From positions 51,634,252-51,698,251 of the forward strand of contig CM019237.1 in assembly GCA_009741485.1 (NCBI GenBank): a stretch of DNA of 64,000 bases. The letters are read 5' to 3'. This stretch comes from Malurus cyaneus samueli. Lineage: Eukaryota > Chordata > Aves > Passeriformes > Maluridae. Below, in pieces: positions 43,939-57,298 of the stretch. The position numbers and the translations under genes were made by a program. Numbering within the stretch: position 1 is the stretch's first letter; each line of letters opens with the position of its first letter. The notes below the pieces were generated by a model. That model saw only the letters and a list, made by a program, of their open reading frames with translations, was not told the DNA's origin and made no database searches.

Positions 43939-46450
43939 CAATCCCAACTCTCTCAGCCTTTCCTCCCAGCAGAGCTGCTCCATCCCTCTGATCCCCTCGG
44001 GTCCTGCTCTGGACTGGCTCAGCGCTCCCTCCTGCTGTGCTGGGCCCGGTGCTGGGATGCAGCCCTGCAGGTGGTCACATTTAATTCTTCTCCACAAAAG
44101 CACAGTCAGAATTCCCAGACCAGGATCCCCTGGTCTGAGGGCAGGAAATCAGCCCAGCAGGGGTTAATGCAGTGATGACCTTTCCAGCTGGACTCCAGCT
44201 GCCTGTCCCAGCTGACAGCTGCAGAGAAGGGAAGGGGGTGGAGAGAATTGTTGCTAGTCCAAAGGTAGGAAAGGCCTCGTGTTGCAGAAATTAAAGCTCT
44301 CTCATTGTGCCACGCTCATTTGCCTCCTGAGAAGCCTATTCAGCTTCATTGCTCTCTTCATTCACTGGGAAGGAAAAATTTTCCTAAATTTGAAGGTATC
44401 CTGGAAAAGATAGAGACACTCCTCAATAATGAAAGCAAACAGAGCACACTATGCAGAAGTGCCTGAATATGATCTAACTTCACATATTGAAGACTCACCT
44501 GTGCCTGACGTAGCTTTGGATCAGCTCTGACTTCAATCTAAGCTAAAATGGGCAGTCTTTGTCCCTGTTATCTTCCTTCACTTAAAGGCAGACTTCTTTT
44601 CCTGAGGAAAACTGAGAGCCTTCTTCCATAAATGTGTAATTTTTTAGATTTGTTTCTGTAGGGGTTGCAGAGAGAAGCTTAATTGATTTGTGTAAAGTCT
44701 AGGAGTCATAAACTCTAAAAAACGTTTCAGAAATAATATCATTACCCATTTTCACTGTCAAACCCTGTTTCCTTAGAGACCGAGAGGGCTGACAGCCTCT
44801 CTTTAATGTGACAATCAGTTTTCACATCTCTCCCCAAAGATCTGAAAGCAGACTCTACTTCACTGCAATTGTGAGTCAGCCTTTATACCAGGGTGACTCA
44901 AATATGCAACCTTGGCACCTGTTCCCTGCCTGCCTGGGTTTGGGAACGCTGATGGTGGCACACAGAGCAAAGGTAAACAGGAGTGTGTTCCTTCCCAGAA
45001 GCTGTTTGCCTTGGGTGATAAAGAACAAAAGCTGCTCCTTAAAGTGCTGCAGCTGGAAGAGTGGGGCATTGTAGGGAGGTCTCCTATCACTTTCTTCCCA
45101 GAGGGAGCGGCTCCAGGGATGGATGCCAGCAACTCTCACACTTCCTTTGGCACTTTATTTTGCCTGTTCTGTGCATGTTCAGGGAGAAGGAGGAGGGACA
45201 ATTGAGTTAACTAATTGTATTAACAATATGAGGCACCTCATTGATAAAGACTGCTTTTTTTATGTTTTATATTATTATTATTATTATTATTATTTATATT
45301 ATCATTATTATTCATTATTATCATTATTAATATTATCATCATCATCAAGGGGAAAAACAATTCCTCAAGAGAGGAAGCTGCATCTTGCCCACCCCCACAG
45401 CTACAGATGGTAAGGGGGTAAAAAACAAGGCTCCACCTCACACTAACAAGGAGGTACCAGGGTTAAATTTTAGGTTCATATTGCTGGTTATCATTTGTCC
45501 TGGCAAATTTACTATGTACAGCTGCAAATAGCATCCCCAAACCCAGAACTGGTTGCTCAGCTTTCCTATGTATGTCATTGTCTGAATAATTAATTACTGT
45601 CTCATGGAATCTCAGCCAGGATGCCTCTCAGACAGGTATCTGCCTTCAGTGTGGTTGTCACGCACATATTCATATGAAAAATAAGTTCAAGTGTAGGGAA
45701 TGCTGCTCACTGAGTATTTGCACTTGGTCCCGTCAGGTAGAAAAGCCATTTTACACCTCCTCAGAGACAGCTTGACACAGCAGGCTTGGCACAGGGATTA
45801 GTAGTTCCAAAAAAAAGGTAGTTTCAGGAGGTGATGTTTGAAACCAGTTCTTTAAGATGAGTCTATCATGACTGGAAGCAGGGCCAAGCTGGGAGAAGTG
45901 TGAGATGTGAATCTGAACAATTCCAGGCAAATTCCACACAAAGGTGAAACTACAGAGCTGGTGTGTTCCACCAGCTCTAAGTGCTGCCTGAAGGCAGGAG
46001 CAGGCACAGGGATCCAGTCTGACCGTGTGGGTTGAGAGAGGATCTCCAGCTTATCAGCTTAGGGGGGACGCAAGAGAGGAGGAGGATTTAAGGATTTCAT
46101 CGCAGGATAAAAGGTTTTCTTTCTGTCTTCTTTGTCACCTCTGCCTTCATAAATCTTTACAAGATGTTGTGGATTTTTGATTGTTTGTATTTTGAGCTTA
46201 TTTTTATTTTGCACTTACTTGCTTTTACCTTACTATAACTTATGCTAAAGGCAATTGCAAGGTAAGGGTCTCCCATTGAGATAAACCCTACCTGCATGAG
46301 TAGAAATGTTAAAATCAGGATCCTGGAATTGTCACAGAGCCCAGCAGCTCAAAACCTTTCTGCAGGATATCCAGAAGCTTTCCAGTATAACTCCAGTGAT
46401 CCACATGGGCTGTTTACATCTCATAATTCAGGAGCCCTGGTACAGGTGTT
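43939..46450 (-). repeat. Segment S, inverted copy
   Basis: Reverse complement of 32509-35008. It starts at 43939 with about 110 bases of minus-strand CR1, slightly longer on the CR1 5' side than the left copy retains. It continues through the same AT-rich sequence and passes without a break into inverted unit U. The simple-repeat core differs from the left copy. No gene was recognised. Confidence 0.9.
45268..45348. repeat. ATT-type trinucleotide microsatellite
   Basis: A run of ATT units, partly interrupted by ATC, occupies about 80 bases. The matching place in the left copy of S (33640-33715) has a different, TAATA-like structure. The microsatellite therefore differs between the two arms of the inverted repeat. 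Confidence 0.9.
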
Positions 46451-49400
46451 TTCTGGTGGCTGGTGTTAATCATGACAGTCAGAACAGTGCCGGAAGCCCA
46501 GAGCCATGGAAGGATTTTCTGGTTGCAGTAGAATTGCGTGGGATCTCGTGTTTGCCAGTGAGCATGAATCACAGTCTATTCCTGATAAGTCCAGTGACAA
46601 CAGTAGTGCTTCAGTGACAGGAAGGGAAAATTATAGTAGTTTCGTTTTTCCTGTATATTTTGGGTGTACACCTTTGCTAGGAAAATATAGTCTCAAAAAC
46701 ATGCATTCTGCCAGGACAAAGAAGGCAAGAGTTTCCCTGGATGCATTAGAAGAGCATTACCAGCAGGGTCAAAGAGGTGATCCTCCCTGTCTGTTCAGCA
46801 CTGGTGAGACACATCTAGAGCGCTGCATGCAGTCCTGAGCCCCCCAGAATGAGGGAGACATGGAAATGCAGAGTGAATGCTGGAAAGGGCCAGGAAGATA
46901 TTAAGGGATGGGTGTATCTGTTATATGAGGAGAGGCTGAGAGTGTTGGGCTGAGAGGGTTGGTAGATTTTATCCACAAGCAAAGAGAACTGAGAAGAAGT
47001 ATAAAGAAAATATATTTTAAAACAGCCAGGCTTTTCCCAGTGACTGACAAGAGACAGTGCACCCAAAATGCAATACAGGAGAATCTACCTTAAACAGAAA
47101 AAGTCTTTTTTACTGGTCAAACTCTAGAACAGGATGCCCAGGGAGTTGTGGAGTCTTTGACCTTGGAGATAATCAAAATCCAGCTGAGGATGATCCTGAG
47201 CAATCTGATCCTGCCTTGAGCAAGAGTGGTGATTAGATGATCTCTGGGGGTGCCTGAAGAAGTGATTCCCTGTAAGACCAGGTAGCCAAACCACGATGAA
47301 CCATGCTGGAATATGTGTGGGGTCAATAAACCAGACTCTGAAAAACATAGAAAACTCTTCAGATAGCCTCTGATGGTGTGAGGAAATGCCATAATGAGCT
47401 CAGAGTGCTGCTGGGTGCCTGTGACCACAGGAGGCTGCTGGTCAGGTTTATCCCTGGTCAGTCTGACATGATTTGGGATAGACAAGAGCACCTTCAGCTT
47501 ACCCATCTGGTTGTGTGGCAAAAGGGACTGATAGCAAAGGTAGCCTCATGGAAAGCTTAAGCTGTTTTATGTTAGGGGTAGGAAAAGCAGACACCCATCA
47601 GGAAGCCTCTGGTTCAGGTTTGGGGAGGTGAGTGGCGCTGTGGCAACAAGGACAAGGAGCCAGACAGGCCAAGTGATACACCTTGTGACAGAGACAAATT
47701 TACATCAGGCACCCCAGGAGCAACTCAGCTGTTGCATCAGCTGTCTGTAGGGCACTGTGTTACAAGGAACACCCCTGTGTGCTGGTACCTGACTCCTTTC
47801 CAAAGGCTGGGAGATGGCTCCACACCACCTGCATTAACTCACAGTGAGGAGGAGTCGCTTTGGCTTTTCCAAGCCTCTAAGCCCAGAGTGGGCATTACCT
47901 ACAGAGCTCCTTCTGCCAAAGTTTTGCATCATTCCAGGGACACGTCATCAGAAAATCTGAAGCTTCAAGAAGTAAAACGATGCCAGTGTAATGGGAATGT
48001 ATATTAAATTTCATATATTTGCTGAGAAATTAGTAATAAAAGAGAACAATAAGAAAGAATGCCTTTTTTTTGTTCTCAAACAGGGACAGAAAGGAAAGAA
48101 ATTGAGAAAGAACACATCCAGAAAGAAAAGCCTCTCGCTCTTTAGCCCTTCCCTACAATCAGCCAAAAGACTGCAGAAACTTCCTGATAAATACATCCAG
48201 ACCTTCAGTCCTAGAGTGCATCCTAGATCTTTAGATTGTGTTCAGATAGTAAAAAATCTCAGTCTGGAGAAGATATTCCAGCTTTCCAACTTCTCCACAT
48301 TTATTTATGCACACCATATTTATCTCCAGTTGAAGGCAGACAACTGGATTGGATTCTTCCATTTCTACTCTTTCCCTTCCCTCCCAATATTGATCCAAGA
48401 GCATTTCATCAATCCCATTGATTTGCCAGGCTCAGTCACCTTCTGGCCTTGATCCCTGAGAAGCTGGTAACCCATGCAGTTTAAAATGTATTTCTCAGCC
48501 AGTGCTGACCTCATTCGAGGTGTGCCCTCCCTCAGAGTACAGATGTGTGAGCTGATGAGTACACGCCGTGTACAGTCATATCGGGGATCCACGCACCGAG
48601 CTCCTGATAGAACTGCATCCCAGGGCAGTCAGCCCTGTCTGGGTCACAGAGGGTGTGGGGTGAAGAATGTTCTATGAGAGAAAGACTTCTCCAAACAAAC
48701 AATTGGTGTTTTTGCCACGTGGGTGGGCTGCTCAGCCCTTCTGAAAGGCTCCAGAGCACAAAAGCGTTTCCAAAGCAGTGCTGCGGCTTTGCCTGGAAGC
48801 AGAAAGGAAGGGACAGAAAGTTCTTCATGTTGGGGAGACCTCATTAGCTAATTAACAAGAATGATGAGCTCCCAGATCATGGCCTTGACCACACCTTTGC
48901 CCTTTGGGCACAACCTAGGGAACATAAGGAGACACAAGGCAGCTCATTGGGTTGCACTGTGCCTATGTGGAAAACTGCCACTGAAGTCATCTTTCCTTGT
49001 GCTAAAATATTTTCAACTTACTGGAGAAATTTAATTCTTCCCATATACACATCAACAAATAGCTTGATCCACCCACGAATATGCAAACAAATGCATAAGT
49101 TACGCCAAGTATTTCTCCCTCTCACTGCCAAGTAAGAAAGGGAGATTGTTACTGCGACTTCTGTTTCCAAATACTTGGGAGGTGCTCCAATTCTTGCAGC
49201 GAGGGGGACTATATAATACCTAGGCTGGAGCTGAAAGAGCTCCAGCAGCAGCTCAAAGCCTGGCTGAAATAGCTGAGTGGTGAGATTCCCCCCCTAAATG
49301 ATGTTAGAGAGAGCCCTACCTTTAAGTGAAACCACACATCCACCTCCTGGAGCACAGCTACCTTGCTGATTGCAAACAGGCTGCAAACGTCCAGCTGCTG

Positions 49401-52400
49401 CCCCAGGCTTTGCTGGGTGTCAGGCTGAGCCCAGCATAGCCCAAAGCTTGTCCAGCTGCCCTCCTCCTTTGCTCTATTCTATTTTGGGTTGTGGCAAGGT
49501 GCTGGGACCGAGCCGGTGGACAGCAGCTGGAAGAAAAGGCTGGTTGTTCGTCAAGGGAGGCGCTCCCTGTGACACGCCGTAGGAAGGATGTGTGCTTGGA
49601 AGATGTGCAGAAATCATTAGGAGGGTGTGTGCAGCCCAGACAGGGGGACCCAGCCACAGGAGGAGGGAGCCAGGGAAGGGAGAGCAAGGAGATGACGGTG
49701 AAGAGAGCAGGGCTGGAGGGACAGAGGCTGATGCAGTAGTTGGGACTACAGAAGTCAATGCTGGATGTAAAATACCTGGAGATAAATACCTCCTCTGGGG
49801 TGAGAATTGCTTTTAAATGTTGATTTGGTCACCTTAGAAGAACTAGATCTTCAGGCCCTGAACTGAATCCGAACCCACGGTGAGAGTAAAATCTGCCATA
49901 GTCATCTTTCTGTCCCTCTAAACTTTGCAGGGATCAATTTGGCTCCAGAGTATTTGATGCCATAATTTCTGTAAAATGGTTTGTAGGGGTTGTTTTGTTG
50001 CAGGAGATGCCTTAGGTCTGGCCCAGACAGTGTCCTAAAGTTTCCTGGTCTGAGCTGGGAGCAGGTGGATGAATCATCTCTATAGCAAATCTGGTTTCTC
50101 TGTGTCAACAAAACAGCAGCCGCTCTTTTAGGACGCCCCTTTGCCATGCACAAAGAGGTGAACCTGGCAACCAGAGCCGGATTTGGCCCACGATGTTAAC
50201 GGGAGCTTTAATCACAGAAGGGAGATTGTGCACAAAAACACACAAGAGGGTGTGAGTGCAAGGCCAGAAATGAACCTTCCTGTTTGCTCTGTGTGCTCCA
50301 CACCTTTTCTATCCCCAGCTTAGCTGTGCTGGTGGCTCAGCTCCTGGTCTCCCTGGAACCACTAACTCAAATCCTGGCAGGATTGACTCAGGCCCTCTGT
50401 AATTTTGAGGTTGAAGGAAACTGTGAAACGAAAGATTTTGTGGCGAAGTGTTTGCCCCAGAATGTGTGACCAAAATCATCTGATGCTTTTTGTACGTGGC
50501 ACGCTGAGCTGACTGGTGTCCTCTCATTGGGTCTTCATTCCTTCCAGTGTGCTAATTACCTTAATTACTGCCCTCAGTATTACTGAATTAGTCACGTGTT
50601 TTTAGGGAGAGACTGTGGTGTATATGTACTATCCACATCTTCAGCTAATGCTGATGCTGTGCATATTGCCATTGCTGGAGTTACAATGCTCTGCTGAAGA
50701 TCTGCTCATTAACACACCATAAATTCACAATAATCCCTTGATTTCAGCTCTTTATGGGTTATAGTTGAGATGGATTATTTACTATTGAGATGAAAAAAGC
50801 CTGTGGGCAATTTTTAAAGGGATCAGTCTGAAATATTTTTTATTAACTGTCAGGCTGGAAGTGGTTGGATGGGATTTTTGTTTCTTTTCTTTGAGGGAAA
50901 ATAAAACAAACATGGGTGTCAAAATGTAACCCAACCCTTGCTTTTAAAATTCTCCCTTTAACTTCTAGACTTAAAAACCTTTCATGTTTTTCTTTTTTTT
51001 TAAATGAAATATTGCTAAAATATTCTCCTGACCTGAAAGTTTTGACTGCCAATATTCAAGTCTTCAAATATGCTTTTATAGCCAAGTTAAAAATCTATGA
51101 AAAATAGATTTATCACCTAAGTAGAAATTAACTTGAACTAAGCCAAGATCCACATGATTCCTTTATGTTTCAGGATGAAATGTCTGTTGTTCTCTTTTTC
51201 CCTCCCAACTCTTTTAGAGGCTTGATATAGAGAGAAATGCTTTTTAAAAATATGTCCTAACTCAGGTTCTTAAAAGATAAAGCTATCAACACAAAACCAG
51301 CTCCAAGGACCTTACCACTCAGTTCTTTCTGCAAAGTTTTCCATGCTCTAAATGAAATAATGAGAAGTAACTTGTCAAATACGGTGATGAGTAAGTGGAC
51401 TCCTGAGCAATCCTGAGCAGCAGCATTAGCATTTTATTTGTTGCTCAGGACTTTACATTGTTGTGTTTCTGCAAATAAAATTCCAGCCCTGTGGGACAGA
51501 GGTTTCACTCTTTAGGTCTGTAGATGGGCATATCTACATCAGTCTTTTGACATTTCCTTGGGGGTCCTGGGGGTCTCACAGACTGAAACCCTGTGGATCA
51601 CAGTGGTTTCCCAGCACATAAAGCTCTCTTCAGAATGTCCCAGCCTAATTCATGTTCAATTCTGAATTCAAAAGTTGTTCATAAACATCTTTGTAGCTCA
51701 CACAGCTCTGGGGGAGGCCCAGCACACCTCAAGGCTCCTCAGGGCCCACAGCTGCCAGGGCTCTCAGCTCTGTTGCAAACCCTCCAAAGCTCAAAGAGGC
51801 TCCACCAGGAGCAAGCACAGAGCTCTGAGCTGAGCTGCTGTCTTCCTAGCAGCAACATGAGGATGAGGAGGGTAAAGGACATTGACAAGGTAGTAGCATT
51901 AATTAACCGTGGTCACCCCCACTAGACCCCAGGTGTAACTGGGAATGCCTGGGAAGGAGCACACCCATGGTGAATCCAGCTCTCTCAGAGCCCCAGGTAT
52001 GCATCCCACTCCCATCCACCTGTACTTCTGTTTGGGCTGCCTGTCACGAGGAGATTTGTCCCTGCTCTACCCCTCCAGAGCCCTTCAGCCCTCCAGCTCC
52101 CACTGCCCCCTCCCTTCTGCCAGGATTGTCCTTCCTCCATAGCCTTTTTCTCCCCAGCACGCTCCAGTCCTTCCTAAGCCCAGATCCCTTCCTCTGGCCA
52201 TGTTCCCAGAGCTCCAGGCTCTACTAACAATGCACTGCCTCTGTTTTGCCTTCTCCAGCTCAACCTGATGAAATGCTGTTGCCTCACATGTTGGCTCTCC
52301 TTGCCTACTACCTATCTCTGTCACCCCACTGCTTCCAGGCTCAGCCTGAAGTGCCAAAAACATGGATGTGCTCCCATGGAACTGAGGAAGACTTGGCTCA

Positions 52401-53206
52401 GCTTTGCTCCCTACAATGTCTCAGATGGGACTCTGGGGAAATAAAAGGGCACATCAGAGGAAAAACTGGATCTGTGTCTCTTCAAGAGCCATTTTTGTTG
52501 GTTTGGAGCTGCTTTCTTGAGTCATAAAACCTGTAAGTTTTTGTCTTTTTTTCCCTCCCATCATAATGGCTGAAGTTTAAAGTGTGTTTGTATTTTAAGC
52601 ATTTCTATAGCAACAACTCATCAGCATGACCTTTTCTTAAAAATATCTGTGTTTTACCTGTGATATTCCAGTGAAATCTATGAAATATCACCCACTGAAG
52701 GCATTTCAGAATGCTTGGGAAAAGGGAAATCTGGGAAGTTCTCTTTTATATAGCTGGCTAGAGTTGTCTGCAGTTGGTACTATAAAAGAGATAATAGAAA
52801 CAATTTTTTATGTAAAACTAGCCAAGATTTCAGTAGGCAATTCCAGAGGGTAATTAGGAGGGGAATAACCATCTCTACATTGGAAGAATACAAGCTGTTA
52901 CAAGCTATTTCAAGTTACTTTTCCATGTAGATATGTCCGTGTGGCTTTAGCATAGGCTCGTTTGGAAATGCATCAAATCAAACCACAAAAAAGGCACTTC
53001 TAGTGCAGAGTAAGAGCATCCACGTGGGCAGTTCAACCACAATAACTCCACTGACACCCTGGCAAGTGTCACAACATTCCCAAAGAGCAGTGAGGAATTC
53101 CTGTGAGCTGCAGCCGGGCAGGGACACTTGGAGGGTTCCCCTGATGGAGAGGTGGCTGCTGTCAGGAGCTGAAAGGGCTCCAGGCGACGAAGAGGAATGA
53201 CTCAGG
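46450..53206 (-). repeat. Unit U, copy 3 (inverted, lacking about 2.1 kb)
   Basis: Reverse complement of 25703-32508. It lacks the U sequence 23591-25702; at that point it joins a plus-strand CR1 instead. Together with inverted S it forms the right arm (43939-53206) of a long inverted repeat whose left arm is 25703-35008. Identity with copy 1 is high throughout. No gene was recognised. Confidence 0.94.
46690..47260 (+). mobile_element. Old CR1 fragment, copy in inverted unit
   Basis: Inverted duplicate of the diverged CR1 near 31.7-32.25 kb. In this orientation the CR1 reads 5' to 3' on the plus strand ('ggagaggctgagagtgttgg', 'ggatgcccagggagttgtgg'). Confidence 0.72.
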
Positions 53207-53592
53207 ATCTCTCTCTTTTCACCTGGAGAAGAGAAGGCTTTGGGGTGACCTCACTGTGACCTTGCAGTGCCTGAAGGGAGCCCACAGGAAAGATGGAGAG
53301 AGACTCTTGTCAAGGGCCTGGAGTGACAGGACAAGGGGGAATGGCTTCAGACTGACAGAGAGGAGGTTTGGATTGGATATGAGGAAGAAATTCTTCCCTG
53401 TGAGGGCAGTGAGGCCCTGGCACAGGTTTCCCAGAGAAGCTGTAGCTGTCCCATCCCTGGCAGTGTTCCAGGCCAGGTTGGACGGGGCTCTGAGCAACCT
53501 GGGATAGTGGAAGATGTCCCTGCCCATGGCAGGGGATGGAACTGGATGGGCTTTAAGGTCCCTGTCAATACAAACCTTTCTATGATTTTATG
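53207..53592 (+). mobile_element. CR1 LINE 3' fragment at the right edge of the inverted repeat
   Basis: The plus strand reads 'cacctggagaagagaaggct', 'gaagaaattcttccctgtga', 'ggccaggttggacggggctc' and ends 'tctatgattttatgg'. It begins exactly where homology to unit U stops. Its sequence and 3' flank differ from the CR1 at 23102, so it is a separate insertion of a related subtype. Confidence 0.93.
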
Positions 53593-55063
53593 GTTTTGGC
53601 CCTTCCAAAATACAGGGAAGACTTTATGTCTAATGCCAAGGCGCTTTACAGGTTAATGTGCATGCACAATACTCTTACATAGCATTGTCTAAGGATTATC
53701 AATCACTATTTTTAAATAAAGGAAATACAAATATCCCCATTGTATAGAAACATCAGGCACAGGAAGCTGTACGTAAACTTCTTAAATGGACGTAAACATC
53801 TCTGTCAGAGCTGCAATCAGAGCTCAGGTCACTGCTCTAACCTCCCACTGCCTCTTTCTCTCTAGTGGGTGTGTTACTTCAGCTATATCACAGAGAAGCC
53901 ATTTCAGAGGGTAGGTTTTCTAAATGTTGCAGAAGAGCACCATGATTACTCAGAAGATATGAGCAAAAATACAGACTCGCATTCCCTCTTCATTACCTCA
54001 TCACAAATGCACTTGAGAGTGCAGTAGCTACTCCCTACCTGGTTGCACACCAGATAACTTCCACTAAAGGGATCAAAGAGTCCCGCCAGGGAGCAGATCT
54101 GCAGCAGAACGATACAGTTTTGGTGAAGCAAGAACCACTTCCTCTCACTACAATTATTACACCCGCTCAGCCCCCTGGGAGGCAATCTAATCAAGTGATC
54201 AGTTTGATCAGAGGTTTTTATATGCTCCTGTCTGGCAAGAACAGTTTATTGCCAGCCAAGTTGTGGCATGTTTGAAAGATTGAGAAATAACAGATTCCAG
54301 GAGGAACAATTCAGGAGATCTTTGCCAGCAAAGGCCCAGATCTTGCAATCAGAAGCCGGCGAGCAACCTCCTACACCTATGAGCTATCGGTGATCGAAGG
54401 GAAACTTTGTACTCAAGACACTTCTTGCCCGTGTACATCCCATTACTGAGCCCAGCCGGAGGCTGCACCTCCCAGCCAGGGTCAGATTCACAAGGCACCA
54501 GGAAGGCTCCAGGGGCAGGATTCACACCATGCACTCGTCTTCCAGCCCTGCCTGAAATGTGTGTGCCCTTGGCAGAACAGAAGGCAGCTTTCCTGTATCT
54601 TCCTCAAGAATGATTGCTCCCTTTTTTTCTTTGCCTTGCTTTCCAAAGCTTTGTGCCTTCGTCTAATTGTCTCCCAGAACCCCTCCTTGCTGGCTTTTGT
54701 ACAGCCCCCCTCTGAATCTACTTCTTTTTCCACAGTCCTGCTAAATACTTGGAGATTATCAAGAGACCACCCGATCTCCTGTCCTACGGCATCACCCTCA
54801 CCTTCATTGCTGCCATCTTTCATGCCAAACAGTAGAATTCATCCTGTCATTGAATATCCCACAGACAAGGAATCAGGTATTTCACCTCCAGTGTTTAAAC
54901 ACATTGTTCCATTTTGTTCTCTTCCACTATTATGGTGATGGGCTGAACAATGCCCCTGATTCTCCCCTAAAAAAAAATAAAGAAAAAAAAAAAACCACAA
55001 AAAACCTGGGCAAGTTGAAATCTAGACCTGAAGCTGAAATTACCTTGTTAAAGCAACAAAAAC

Positions 55064-55135
55064 AGCAGCAAAAACAAAAAAAAAAAAAAAAAAAAAAAAA
55101 AAAACACAAAAGAAACCAAAAAAACCCCACAAAAA
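55064..55135. repeat. Poly-A and A-rich tract
   Basis: About 29 uninterrupted A (55076-55104) lie within a wider A- and C-rich run. I see no retrogene body upstream. Confidence 0.9.
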
Positions 55136-57184
55136 ACAACCCACAATTTAACAGACATATCCAATCTTGTTCTCGTCCAAAGAACTGACATGACTTTGCC
55201 TCGAAGCCAAGGTCACAGAGCTTGCCTAGCTCTCCATTAATGTGACACCAGAACCTCCTGAGTTTTGGCAACTCTGTAGAACAGGAGAATCACCACAGAG
55301 TATCCCTGAGCTTTATAACTTTCCATGCCAGCTGCTTCAGGCTCCCTAGGAAATATTAGCATCTTTGGTGCAAAACTCTGAGGGCTCACGTATGTCCCAC
55401 TGGAGATGTTCAGACTCTCATTCCAAAGAAAATTTACCTTATGGGTTTTATAAAGGATATATTCACTTACTTTTCAGCCAGTACGTGTAAATTAGGCATA
55501 AACCAGCACTTTAAATGAATAGAAGTCCTTGCATTTTGTCTATTTACGGCTGCTACCTGTGAAATTGCCAAATGTTTGGACTGATGTAATTAAACAAGAA
55601 GCCAGTATAGTTACAAGAGAGCAGGAGTTTCTGTGTGGATATGTGGGAACAAACCACTTATTTCCAGCGCAGCTCCCTGGGAGAGAGCCACTTTCTGCTA
55701 CACCACCAGGGGAGAACCCATCACCTGCTGTTTACTATGTAACCTGGAAGCACTAAGATATCTGTCAGAAACAGGGGTGTGACTACAGACTGGCTTTGCA
55801 AAGTCGGGGAAATTCAGCTCTAGAATGCCTCTACCTGGGCAATTCCCTCTGGATAGACACAATTATGCAAAGTCTCCCTAGGTCCTGTGCAGCACTGAAA
55901 ACACAAGCACTTAGCACTCATCCTAATGGCCCTGTGATGATTCCAGCAGAGCAATGCAGTGTGATTGGAGCTCAGCACCCTGAGCTGAGCTCAATCGATT
56001 TTCCATGGTCTGTAATCTTCGCTGTAAACAGCCTGCTCTGCGACTAAGGAAGCAGAAAGGGTTTTAATGCCATCAGTTTCACCCTCAATACCCTCATGTT
56101 AAGCTCAAAGAGCTGAAAGGGTTTCATACGATTTGTTCCAGGCTTGTATCAGAGCCTACATCAAGGCACCTCCCTTGCTCTAGACCACCACGGTGGCCTC
56201 TCATGTTCGGCTCTTGGCAGGACCAGCCCTGTGTTCAGCCTAAATTAAACCAGCTGGAGGGTTGTATCTAAAGGAGCAGGCAAACCCTTTCAGGGCAGCC
56301 TCTGCCCTCCCAGGCTTGGCATATGCCCGAGTTGGGAGCATGGCAGAGGTTCCACAGGCTGCTCTTCCTTCTCTTCCAGTATGAACCCCGATGAGAGGCA
56401 GTCCTGCTGTGTGATGTCCCCTTTGAACAGCTGCACAGCCTCCAAAGGGTCACAGGGCTGGGGAAGGGTGAACTGCTCTCTTTCTTTCTCATTTCCACCC
56501 TGCAGTCAAACATCCATTCTCTTTTTAGCCATCCAAACTGTAACGAAGTCTCCAAAGGCCTTTTCCCAACCTTCACCCCCAAATAAACCACACAAGAGGA
56601 TGCCACAGGGTGCTACCGAGACTTTGAAGTCCCCATGAGAGAATTTTTCTATGTTGTTCTCTCCCTTATCATGCCTAAATTATGCTTTTAAAAAAACAAC
56701 AGCATAAGAAAGATAAGCCATAACCTCCTTTTGCTTCATCTCCATTTAAAACTGAAGCATGTGGAAAGCTGTAGATAAAGTCTGACATAAATAAAAGGAG
56801 TTGCCAGTTGGGGTTGAACCACAATATTAGGCTATCTTTAAAATCACAGGATAATATGATAAGCAGAAGAACATTTAATCAAAGAGAAATCATCTCTGCA
56901 ATGCTTCCAAACTTCAGAAATACAGCAGGTTTTCCATAACTTAAAATAGTGGGGTGATTTCGGTACCATAGGGAATACTCTGCAATAGTAACTGTGCAAA
57001 CCCCCCGTGATGCAGCCGAAGACGAAGGCATTGTGGACTGGAGGAGCACTGTCACCATGTGATAGAGGTCCTGAGGAAATTTCCTGCTGACAAAACAGTT
57101 CCCAGTTCCCACCCCACCCCTCTATTTTCTATTTTTTTTTTCCCTTTTCTCATCTTTTTTTTTTTGCTTCTCTAGAATCTGTAG

Positions 57185-57298
57185 AAGAAAAAAGCCGCCC
57201 AAGTGGCCACTGCAGCTACTGAAAAAGAATTAGACAAAAAAGGGCAAATGGTTGAAGAACAGAGGGCCAAATGTGGAAAGAAAACTCTCAACTTTTGA
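57185..57298 (+). other. Short open frame after a polypyrimidine tract, unassigned
   Basis: Thirty-seven codons are open from AAG at 57185 to TGA at 57296-57298, with charged, coiled-coil-like content (KKKAAQVATAATEKELDKKG near the start). Directly upstream is a TAG preceded by a T-rich tract (57127-57170), so it could be a 3'-terminal exon of an unknown gene. A run of about 28 A follows 270 bases later (57567-57594), which could also fit an old processed pseudogene. I see no AATAAA close to that A run. I do not recognise the protein, and chance is quite possible at this length. Confidence 0.15.

Noticed and set aside
45123..45413. Tyrosine-rich frame
   Set aside because: It comes from the ATT microsatellite and differs in the other copy of segment S.
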